Positions 23,901 through 35,900 of a DNA stretch of 64,000 nt are shown here, in pieces. The position numbers were made by a program, and so were the translations under genes. This DNA comes from Phallusia mammillata. Its lineage: Eukaryota > Chordata > Ascidiacea > Phlebobranchia > Ascidiidae. Location: assembly GCA_003260075.1 (NCBI GenBank), contig QLIY01000244.1, positions 119,762-183,761 of the forward strand. The letters are read 5' to 3'. The notes beneath the pieces are model-generated. The model was not told the origin of the DNA. It did not search any database and worked only from the letters and a program-made list of their open reading frames with translations. Position 1 is the first letter of the stretch, and each line of letters opens with the position of its first letter.

Positions 23901-26900
23901 GGCATCAACAGTGTCTCAAAACAAAGATATATAAGATTCGTCGCAGGGTTTTGCTCTTCCTGAAAGCAGATTTCATTAAAAAAAAGATTTGCATTATAGA
24001 CTGGTTTGAAAGCATTAAAGAGAAATTTCAACAAAATTGCTGCACTTAAACTGAAACATGATTCACATCTTTCCAAAATGCCTCTAGTCATTTTCGGATC
24101 AGCTTATCTTCAGACTGTTCAATTTTTCACAATGTGTATTGAGATGTGCCAATGTCTTTCTGCATTGTATTCCAGCAAATCGATTTCAACCTTACCCACC
24201 TGGCCAATTTGTTTGACTTACCTGGTATTGATGGATTACTGCGAGGTGCTGTGGTTGATTGTATTGGTGGTTTAATGGTAATGCCGGAGAGGTACATCGT
24301 TAAACTGAACCCCGATCTGGACATAAGCCTTCTTAAGTATCCACTGCCGAAGGTGAGAATACAATTGTTAGACTGTAAATTTTCATGCCCTGAAAATTTT
24401 GTGATAAATCTTTATGCTTTTGTATTATTTTTTATGTGAATTTGTTGACAGTTCATCACCCTTATGTAAAAGGTCAATAGGATACTTTTATCATATTTTT
24501 TAATGAACTGTAAATTACCTATGTCCTTTAGTACATTGCTACTAATCATATCATTAAGACATTAATCAGGGGGGGGGGGTTATTTTTTTATGTGAATTTG
24601 ATGACAGTCCATCACCCTTATGTAAAAGGTCAATAGGATACTTAAATCATATTTTTTAATGAACTGTAAATTACCCATGTCCTTTAGTACATTGCTACTA
24701 ATCATATCATTAAGACATTAATCATGTCCCTCTGTGATTGTTTCCACTTTTAGTCTCCAATTTGCCCTTTTTCTGTGTGAAACATGTATGCCTTTTCTGC
24801 TCTTATTTACATATTTTGGTAAATCATTATGTGTATATTGGAACTAAATGAGTGATAGGACGAACCTAATAGGAAGTAATATTATTCCCCAACTACCCAA
24901 TAAGTGGCAAAGATGGGAAGTTGAGCTTTAACGATGTTTTGGATAATTTGCATTTGGTGTAAAGTCTGGAACACAAAAACACTGTGTTTTCATGACTCTT
25001 ATGGCTGTAAATTTTCTGTTTTTCAGTATCTATGAGTAAATTTGATTAGAATTGAGCCATTTTTATATTAAATAAAAGTATTGATTGAAATATTTACACT
25101 ATTATAGGTTTTAGATGGCTTGCATATTCTTAACCATATGTATGTTCTTTTATGTTTTGTGTGGTTATGTTGACCCAACATAATCTCTTTTTTTCTAATT
25201 TTATGTAAAAATGGATATGATTATTTATGGGGTTGTCAGTGTTACAGGTTTTGCCAAACAGAATTGTTTAATTGTTTGGTAAAAATTAAAACTTTTTTGT
25301 GATAGTTTTTTTTTGCCATATCATCATCAGTAGTTGTGCTATAATTAACTCTTGATTAACTTAAAAGTTTTTAAAAATAAAAATATAATTTCCAATTTAA
25401 GTACTTAATATTCCATAGTGGTCAGTATATTTCACTTATAGGTATATTAAGAGTGTTAGTCAAACCCATCATTCATGTTAACTGCAAACAAAGGAAATGT
25501 CAGTATTGGTCGGAATTAATTTTACGTATGACATACCATCATGCTTTTTCCTGCATTATTATTTGGATTTTTTTATACAACGGCATGTTTTGCTTGGTGC
25601 CGTATTTCCTGACTTATCAGTTCAGTGCAAATACAATGTGATGTTTTATCTCAGGAAACTATAGATCGCATGGAAACCATTTTAAACAATGGCAGAAAAA
25701 GCATGTCCAGTTTTTGATTTGGTAAAATTATTGGTTCCTGGAAGTTTGTACAATCATTTTGTTCTTTTGAATGCCCTCTGCTGAAATCTGTCGGTTTACT
25801 TTAAATGAAAAAAATCACACTTTTTGAATCAGTTTGCTGTTTAAAAAACACTTCAAACATAACATTCATCTAACTTTTATTACAAGAGGGTGCAATTGTC
25901 ATATTTTATCCACATTGTACTGTGCTCATCATTATGTTACATTATATTTGTCAATGTATCAATATACACCTTTATATTGTGTGTATCGAATTTCTTGCTG
26001 AAACACAATTGATGGCACTTTCCACAAGAAATCATACTAGTTTAGTAAGTTTGTGACGAAAAAAATCAGCTGTGGCAAAACAAAGCAGTTTTTTTGGTTT
26101 GTACAAAATATGGTTGTTAACCAATGCTTGTCTACAAAACATTCATTAATACGGTATAAGTTTTATTCCTTTTTGAATTAATGTTTTTCTTATGTAGGGA
26201 GTGGTGCGAATTCATGTAATTGAGGCCAAAAACCTGGAAGAAAAGGACAAAAAAGTTTTGGGATTTGGCGGTGGCAGTGATCCATTTGTAACAATAAAAG
26301 GTAAATATGCTTGGTAGGTAAGTTAGCAGGTGCGCAGTATGCTTTACTGATGCCTACACACCTATGTTGTAAGACCAGCATTTACCATTGTGCCTAGATT
26401 TTTTTATCATTTGTTGCCAGTATTTTATCATTATGTTTGTTGTATCTCATTCATTCTGATATGCTTGTCACAACAGCATCACCTGGGCAAAAAGATCCAT
26501 GCCAGTATTTACATGTAAAACATAACAACGTTTCGACAGTTTCTTTTTGTCATTTTCAGCTAAAATTAAACCATCGTTTTGCTCAAAATATTTAAAACAG
26601 TGTGTAAACATCACCTGGGTTTTAGAACAACAAATTTTGGTGGTAATCTCTTGCTTGGTGAACAATAACAATATTTAGTTACCTATAGTGATAAATTTAT
26701 CAACAAAGTCATTGTTTACAGTTTACCATACAAATTCACTTAATCCAACATCATCAAAACCTGGTTAGTTACATTGTTCACTCACTGAATGATCTTATTC
26801 AGCATGGGATACTCATTGACCATTACTTTTTACTAACATTTTGGTTGTTTTGTGACGCTTATAACCTACAATAAACGTTTGCTGTTTACCAGCGTGTATT

Positions 26901-29900
26901 ATTAACCCTATATAAAAATGTAGGTAGTTTTGGATTTTTTAAAATTAACATTTGTAAACTAGTGGTAAGATCCACCCTAAAATCATTACAGTGACAATAA
27001 CAGGAGAATTTGTGACTAACAATGATATTATCTCACTTTCCTTGCATATATGTTTAAAAAACTATATTATGTTTCAACTCAAGACTATTATTTAACAAAG
27101 TCATAGTAGTGGAATGTACATCAATGTAGAACATTGACTCTTGTACATTTTGAATGTTGCATTGGAAACAGTCAATACATTAAGAATTTGATTTTTCAAC
27201 AACTTTTTGACTAAGTTTCTTAACTAATATTTTGGACAGGTTTACTGCTTAAAGGTGAGAGGGACAAAAATGTTTGCATGGTTATTGGGTCATCAGTGGT
27301 ATAATTTGTAAAACTTGTATTAGTCACATAATCACAGTCCAACAGTGAATTAATTATAGCAACACTGGACAATTTGACATGTTCTTCACATTCCCCTTTG
27401 TTTGGGAACATGTAATTTGTAAATACTTTTGTAGGTGACATTGTGTTGTGACTGTAAGGTTTTGTAATTTCATGATATGTTACAGTTTGTTTGTGGCTTT
27501 CATAAGCTAGATCTAGTGCTATGAAAGCATTGTAATGTCGGAGACAAACTGTTGTGTGTGTAATTCTTAGTCACAAGTACAGCTCTGTGTTTAAGTGGGT
27601 ACAAGTGACATCTGTCCCTAGTGGGAAAATGTCATTTACGAAATATTGGCTTGTTGTCAAGGACCACCTCCATATGGGAGGCAGGCTATATTGGATCCCA
27701 TTGAATTCAAGCCACAACTAATGAGATCATCTGTGCAGCTGCTTGTTAACTCAATCAATGTTTTTTTTCTAAGCCTTGTATATTGTGAAAGTATCTGCTT
27801 CAGATGTAGGATAAGCTTTGCAAACCTTTATTCCATTTTCATCACATATAGTTAAATTAAAAACTCTGTATGAAGTTCATTTACATCCATTATAACAAAA
27901 TTAATGTTTTATTGTTTCGTGAAATAAACAAACTGTCTGTATATGAATAACATAAAGTAACAACTTTATACAGCTTTTCTGGCAATTGTATTTTTGCACC
28001 GACATTTCGACGTCCTATACAGGTCGCCTTCATCAGGATAAATAATACTGAAGGGAAAATAATTAAACACAATCATGTCACAATGCATTGGAAACACTGT
28101 GCGATTATTATTGTATAGGCTTCTGAAAAATGGTGCCAAAATGCCAAAAGAGCTCTATAAAGTTAATATTATGCCTGGCAGCAACAGCTTATAAAATAAA
28201 GTGACATTTGGTATGAAATGGACTTATACACATCATTTAAAGTAAAGCCTGGGATTGTGGTCTATGTAATTTGAATATTAGTCACTAACAAATGTGCTGT
28301 GGGGGGGGGGGATATGAAATGGACTTATACACATCATTGTGGTCTATGTAATTTGAATATTAGTCACTAACAAATGTGCTGTGTGGGTGGAACCTAGTTA
28401 ATAGCATGGCATTCGTGTCTTAAATGTCACTAACTAAGTGTGATTAACAGCAGTACATGCATGGGTGTGAATATTCACATGTTGCACTAACATGATTTAG
28501 TGGATGTTACGCCACAGTTTATATTGTAACCTAGAATATAAAAGACATTTGAATTTACTATGCTAATGTGCTGCAACACATAAAACAGGAAATTATATAT
28601 TTAGAATTTTTCTATGTTTAAAGGTAATAACACACAGTTGGCCATAGAATGCTAAACGATGTTATTCACATTTTCTTTGTTAATGTATTTGTGTCAAAAG
28701 AGTTCATATTTTTTGGTCAAAAATCTTCCTGGCAAGCCACCATTTAAGTAACGTATGTGTTTGTTAAAGTGGGTCATCACCAGAAGTTTAAAACTGCCAC
28801 CATCGAGCATAACATTAACCCACATTGGAATGAAACATTTGATGTTATGGTTGCCGATATTCCTCTTACTACTGCCGAATTTCTTCTCTTTGATGATGAT
28901 GGGCCACTTAACAAGGCAGATGATCTTGGAAGGTAAAATCATACAGTAAACAATGGTTAATCTGAACCTGTTTGTACCAACAAATTTGTCTCCATTATGC
29001 AAAAATCCGAATTAATTGATGTTGATTAGTTCAAGCCTTTACACACCATTTGTACCTTGAGATTGGTACACATTCGGTGAAGATTCGGATTAACTAAAAT
29101 CCAGTTTAATGAGGTTTTGTGTAGTTTCAAAAACATTTAAGGCAATGCTTGTATGTAAATCATTGTTAATTGATTGAAAAAAATGTTGTCAGTTGTTACC
29201 ATAAGATAAGTTTAATAAAGAAGTTTTCCTGTTAGGATAAGTTAAAACCATGAATGTTGCACATTGTAAATCGAGTAATTGTGACTTTAAATATTTGAAA
29301 GTCCTTTAAGCCATGCAAGTATAAAGCTTCACACTTTTTACAGTTCTTTGCTTGCAACTTTTTTTGTAACTTATACTAGTGTCAACTTAATAGAGGTCTT
29401 CTGGCAATTGTGTTTTTGCATCAGTGTTTTGATGTCCTATACAGGTCGCTTTCTGTTATGGTAAATAACACTGAATGCACCTAGTACACAATAAACAAAA
29501 AAACAAAAATTCAATGCAAGCATGTCACAACGCAATGAAAACATTGTGTGATACCGATTGATGTAGGCCTCTAATCTTTGAGCAGGTGCCATGTGATATA
29601 ATCATGCGATAACACTGATTGAAGTTTGCAAATTAAAAAGGACATTGTATGCATTAATGCGAACTTATTTTTAGTGCTTCCATTCCAATCAAGTCAGTCT
29701 ATGACCAAGGTGTGGTTGATGAGGTAAGTACAACTGTCATAGCTTTTTGAAACTCAATCTAGCCTGTGTTGAAACTTATTATTATTCCACAGTGGTTCAA
29801 CTTGAGTGATGCAAGCACAGGAGCAATACATGTAAAACTAGAGTGGATGGATCTATCCAGTGACATCAATGACCTTGACAAGGTAACGATGAACTTGACA

Positions 29901-32900
29901 TTGTATGAATACAACTTCCTTGCATGTATGAACATCCATTGACAGCACAGCTGAAATTAATATATATTGACAGCAGGTTCTATGTATTCGATATTTTTTT
30001 GCTGTGAATAGCTTTCCCGTTTCCTTTCCATAGCTTATCAGTGCTACAGCTAAGGTTAGGGTTAAATCATTGCATAACACGCTGGTCGATAATTCTTTCT
30101 CTACGTAAGATTGGCATGGACAAGCCAAAAAAAAATTAAATCCTTAGGCACCGACTTCAAACGTTAAAAATGATGCCAAAATTTAAAGGTAGTAAATACA
30201 TTAGATTTTCTTTCTGCCATTGATAACAATTGCTGTTATATAAATGTATACAATAAAATGTATTAGGTATTGACTTGGATCAAATAAATTTTGCCTTTGA
30301 TTCATTTTGCACATATTTCTTTTAACAGATACAACCCAAAAGTATGGCTTTGCTGAACATATTTGCTAACAGTGCCCAGCTCCTTGCTGTAAGTACATTT
30401 AAAATACTGATGTTTGCTTTTTGAGTTTGAAGTGTTTGCTATTGTATTATGTCAGTTTATTATTCACACATTACCGATATATTTATCCTATTCCTTATTT
30501 GCTATCTTACAAATCTTAAAAAATTAGGTTATACATGATTAGTTGATCAAATGCTTGTCATTTGCTCAAAAATATGTTTTAACAAATACTGTACTGCAAT
30601 GTAGGAGGGAAATGAAGAAAGCTTTGATCCAAGCCCAGTTCTGAAGATTTCTGTTCCAAACAAAGAACCAATGAAAACTCAGGTATGTGGCTTTTTTGAT
30701 AGAGGTATAGATCTTACATAGGTAAACAAACATGCAAGCATTAGCAAATACAAGCCAATGTTTTGACATCCCATACATGATACCTTCATCAGGGTAATAA
30801 CATAAATTGAAACACAAAGATGTTAAAAATGTTGGCTTGTGATAATAGAAAATACAGAACAAGCGTTTCGTCAACCAGGTTGCATATTTAACAAATTTGT
30901 CAATCAACTGGAGCATTACACGGGGGGGGGGCGAAAATACAAAACAAGAGTTTTGCCCACCAGGTTGCATATTTAACAAATTTGTCAATCAACTGGAGCA
31001 TTACACTTGAACGACAAATTTGTTTAAAACATTGGCTTGTTATATTAAAAACTGCTGGAACAGCCACCTATTGCAGTTTTTTTTACCAAGTTAATAAGGG
31101 TTGTAAATTGAACCACTAATTAGTAGTGAGTAAGTTCTGGGCATAGCCATTTGTTATTGCTCAATGCTAATGCACCTAAGTTACAGATGCTATATTTCAC
31201 ACATGATAATAAATACTGTATATTGTTTTGACAAATCTGTGGTACATCACTGTACCTGAAACCACCAGGCAGCAAATATTATCACAAAACGATTGGTGCT
31301 TGGAAAAACAAAACATATGCAGTTTTGACAGACCCCAACTAGATTATGATATTATTTAGGGGGGGGGGGGATTGAACCACTAATTAGTAGTGAGTAAGTT
31401 CTGGGCATAGGCTTTTGTTATTGCTCAATGCTAATACACCTAAGTTACAGATGCTATATTTCACACATGATATTAGATACTGTATATTGTTTCGACAAAT
31501 CTGTGGTACATCAGTGTACCTGAAACCACCGTGTCCCAGGCAGCAAATATTATCACAAAACGATTGGTGCTTAGACAAACAGAACATATGCAGTTTTGAC
31601 AGACCCCAACTAGATTATGATATTATTTAGGCTGCACCTGAGACTAGCCTTCCAGTTTGGGAGGAAAATTTCTGCCTTCTTGTCGAAGATCCAAGGAAAC
31701 AAGTTGTTACTTTTGAGGTAAGTGAATGTATGTTCATGTTCAATTCAATTTTCTGTCTATCATGCATGTATAACTAATATATGCATAATTGGTGGCTGGC
31801 CATTGACATTTTGTAGTGGTGTTTTACATGGTAATGTTATCACTTTTCAACTTATGGTTGTATACATCTTCATTTTAGTATGTTACATGGTAATTTGGGT
31901 GGCTTCTACATTTATACTGAGCTGTAATTTGCAAACATAGAGTTTTCACTCATTGGCCAATAAGTTATGTATTAAAATCACAGTGTTACATTTTTTGTGT
32001 TGAATTCAAAATGTAAAGTAATTATGCTGCATATAAACACTTTGTCAGTAAACCATGTTATTAGTGAAAATGTGCCTATCTAAAGTGAAACATTTGAAAA
32101 AACATGGTTATCCTGCAAAACAAACTAGTTTCTAATGTCCACCTATATAAACAAACACCTTCGCAAACTGAGTTTTTCATAATATCTTATTGGTACTTTT
32201 CAAAATAGTTCCCAGGCACCTATTTACTTCATTTATTTGTAGCCAAAAACTGCAGCAGATTTATTATAAAACAGAGCCATGTGTATAATTTGCACTATTA
32301 CATTAATCAAGGTTTTATTTGCATGTCCAAATTGCTGTTTAAACAATTCCCAAACAGTTGCTTACATTATGTTTCATATGTTATTCCAATCTCAAACAGC
32401 TTTTATTTTAAAGCTCACAATATTCCTAATTTGTAGAAATCAACTCAAATCAAGATAATTAAACAGTTTTATAGTGGTGATATTTTGCATGGATAAAATT
32501 TACATGTAGCTCAAGGACAAGCGGCGCATCAACAATATGGTGAAGGCCTCGGTTAGAGTTTTCAACAAAAAGCAAACCAAGGTTTCGTTTGTGTGACATA
32601 TGTGGCTATGCTGTTGTGTAGTGGCAATAAGTCAGGCCGAAAAAACTGATTTTTGGAGTGTGAAAAATCCATCAATTCTGACTTTGTTGCAGTGAATAGA
32701 CATTGATGCTGTGAAACTGAAAATGTCTTTTATTGTTTGTTTTTAGCTTCTGAAACTTGTTTATTGTTGTACAGACGCATCCTGTTAATCACATACCCGA
32801 CTTGCTGATGTCTTTTATGCTAGTAACTGGATTATAAGATTAAGGGAACGATTTTCTTGACAAGTGATAAGCTACAGTTGCACCATTGATATGCAATTAT

Positions 32901-35900
32901 CAGGATTATGTGATTAACTGGATTTGTCTGTACTGACATATACACCTATACTAGTCATGTACACAATGCATTGGCAAATACAATGTAAACTAAGCAGCTG
33001 AAATGTGCTGCACTCAAATCTTCTTGCATGTATTATGTGCTCTTAGTTGCAGTAGATACAAACATGGGCATTTAAACACAGACTGCATGAATGTTGACAG
33101 TCGACTGGACATAATATCCTGCAAAGGGATTTTAGTATGTTTTTTTTGTTAAATTTGTGCATCAAGTTTATTACTATATATTGAACACAGTGTAGACCTG
33201 AATTGGTTTGATCTTATTTTGTTCAAGTTTTAGAAACCAATTGAGATTTTAGAGTAGCATTTGCATTTTTGCTGCTTGTACCCATAATGTATGTTGCAAT
33301 TATAACTTAGTTTTAACTTTTGTATAACACTGGGGGGGGGGGTGGTTTGACCTTCTATTTTGTTCAAGTTTTACAAACCAATTGAGATTTTAGAGTAGCA
33401 TTTGCATTTTTGCTGCTTTTACTCGTAATGTATGTTGCAATTATAACTTAGTTTTAACTTTTGTATAACACTGATTAGGTTATAACAAAATACATATTGT
33501 AGCAAACAAAATCAAACTGTTTGAATTGCTATGTCATGAAACATTTGTTGAATGACATCAGTATGTACCATGTATCTCTTTGTTTGGATACAGTAAAGCA
33601 TAATGTAGTTTATAATACATTATAGCATGGAACTGTATTACAATTTAAACATGAAACAAAACAATAGATTTCTTGCTCTCCTGATTTGCTGATTTACTTT
33701 GTAGGTTGAAAATTCATCTGCAAAGGGTACACTTGGCAGATATGAGCTGCCATTACAAAAGGTCCTGAATGCCGAGGATATGACATTGGATGAACCAATT
33801 CGTTTGCAAGGAGCTGGCACTAAGTCTGTGCTAAGTTGCAAGATTACCTTAAGGGTACTTTTGTTTTTTAGTCATAGTCACTGACCCCACTTAATTTTGC
33901 CCATTTTTAAACCATAAAAGGGACAAGTTTTGGGCACCCCTGCTGTAAATATGAAATAAAGTGATGTGTCACATGTCATTTAGCTCAAATTTTGATAAAC
34001 CATTGGTTGGTTTTATTGTTTTGCCATTTACATTGGGTATGCTTTCAGAAGCAGCATTTTTCCTGTAACATCCCACTTGACATGTGTTTGTATAATATCC
34101 GGACATAATATCTGTTTATAACGTTTGTGTTTTGTGCAGTTGCTTCGTCCAAAAGAATACACACCTTCTGAAAGTGGGGCACAAAAAATAACTGTTCACT
34201 CCAAACCGAAATCATCTGCTGCAGGTAAATAGCAGTCTTACTATACTTAGTTTACGTCAGTTGTCTTCAACCTTTTTCGTAGCAATTAATTACTTTTATA
34301 CCCTTTCATACAAGTCCACGAAACCTATTATTTTGGAAACATATTTTTTTCTTGTTTAATTGCCACTAGATATTATGTAAAAATTGGCATATCAACCAGC
34401 CATACTGGTTTAAACTGTATATTGTTCAAATTGCTAGAAAAATCTAGCCTGCGGTGGGATTCGAACCCACGACGGGAGTCGGGGGGGGGGATAATTTTCA
34501 GTATCGTTTCATACAATGTGAAAATGTATACATTTTGATAACATGCAACAGTACTGAATTGCGTTTCAGCAAATGTCCTAAATGATAGTTATGTTTCATG
34601 TTTTGAAGTTGAATAACTTTTTTAAGTCTGTAAAGGGTCTTATTGAAATCATTTGACTTTGCAGCAATATTTAAAGCATGTTGTAGTAGTTCACAGTACG
34701 CCAGGCATATTAAAGGGGGGGGGGGTTAATGCCTTTAATAGACCTGGCATATTGTGAATTATCGATAAGTATGCCATGATCGCAGGTCTAATTTGGCGCT
34801 TCAGGGCTGATCCCAGTATGAAAATATTCATCTTAGCATGTTGTAGTAGTGTGTTACTTTTATTATAGATTCCACTGACTCTGGAAATACCTCAAAAGAG
34901 AAATTATCAGTTAGAGGAAGCGACAGTGGAAGTGAGACAAGTGGAGGAATTGAGTTTGGTGTGGATTTTAGTTTGTTTTCATTTTTGCATGTAGACCTGT
35001 CTATGGCTGTTGGCATTTATTTGACCTGTAGGTATACACCAACCGGTCTCATATAATCACCACAACAAATGATTATGATGATTTTTGTTTCTGTTTTTCC
35101 CAGAATATAATAGACCTGTTAAATTATCAAATTTCCTCATTAAAATCAGATTTAAATGTAGAAACAGTTTCTGTACTCAAGCTTGATGTGTTTCAGCAAC
35201 CATGTCCTGACCCTGTTTAAAACCAAATGGTTATTTACAAGATCTAACAAAAATTTATTACAAGATGTGTGCATAAATATATGGATGGTTATAAATTTGA
35301 AAAGTCTAATAAGTGCAATAATTTTGTAACTGCATCATAGTCAATAGTTAGTGACCAAACAATTAAATTTTTGTCTTGTTATTTAGTTGATAAGAATCTA
35401 CAGTTGTTCTATGGTAAGGGTTGTGGCTCTGTGGAAATGATAATTTGCATGAAAAACAAAACACGTTTAGGCAAAATCAATTTTTGCACACCAACAAATG
35501 GGACACGGCTGAAAATTTCTTATGCATTATCAGCGAATTTGTAGTACACTTGTCAAGTGTTGTCTTGATGGAATATTGTAGTTGTTAAGCATGGTGTTTG
35601 TGTGCTATGCAATTTGTTTGTGTATGTCTATAGATTTCACTCATTTTGTTGTTAATTTATAGGTGTTGGAAGGGCAAAAATGGGCGTGGCATGCAACTTG
35701 TTTCAAGGAATTTTTTCCCCTAGCCTGTACAGATCTTTTTGTGCATGTATATTGTCTATGCAATTTGTAGCACCCTTATTAAGTGATTTTTGTTATGGCC
35801 TAAGAATAGTTTTTTGTGGCAGCTTATTTAAAAAAATGACTATTTCAGTAGACTCTGTATCTTTTCTGAGCTCTTGTCCTTAAATTTCTTTTGCTCTGTA

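Larger units (their letters stand above)
24420..33480. repeat. Overlap junctions in E-Syt introns 8-15
   Basis: Direct copies flank each G tract: 24420-24568 with 24580-24725 (G11); 28200-28300 with 28312-28382 (G11); 30845-30921 with 30932-31008 (G10); about 31105-31358 with about 31371-31630 (G12); 33227-33331 with 33343-33473 (G11). The copies differ at a low percentage of positions. None interrupts a coding exon; 31630 is immediately followed by exon 15. Apart from exons, the rest of these introns shows only AT-rich sequence and dispersed repeats. Confidence 0.65.

Noticed and set aside
23801-24049. Plus-strand frame starting MCCKQCGLEISSKNHLICPC, like a zinc-binding exon
   Set aside because: It lies wholly in E-Syt intron 7 with no splice support and includes long Lys/Ile-rich intronic stretches.
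27646-27855. Plus-strand frame starting MACCQGPPPYGRQAILDPIE in E-Syt intron 9
   Set aside because: No acceptor or donor in phase, no domain, and no second copy to show constraint.
34448-34478. 3' half of a tRNA gene
   Set aside because: Only the T arm and 3' stem are present before G10, and the SINE tail follows downstream.
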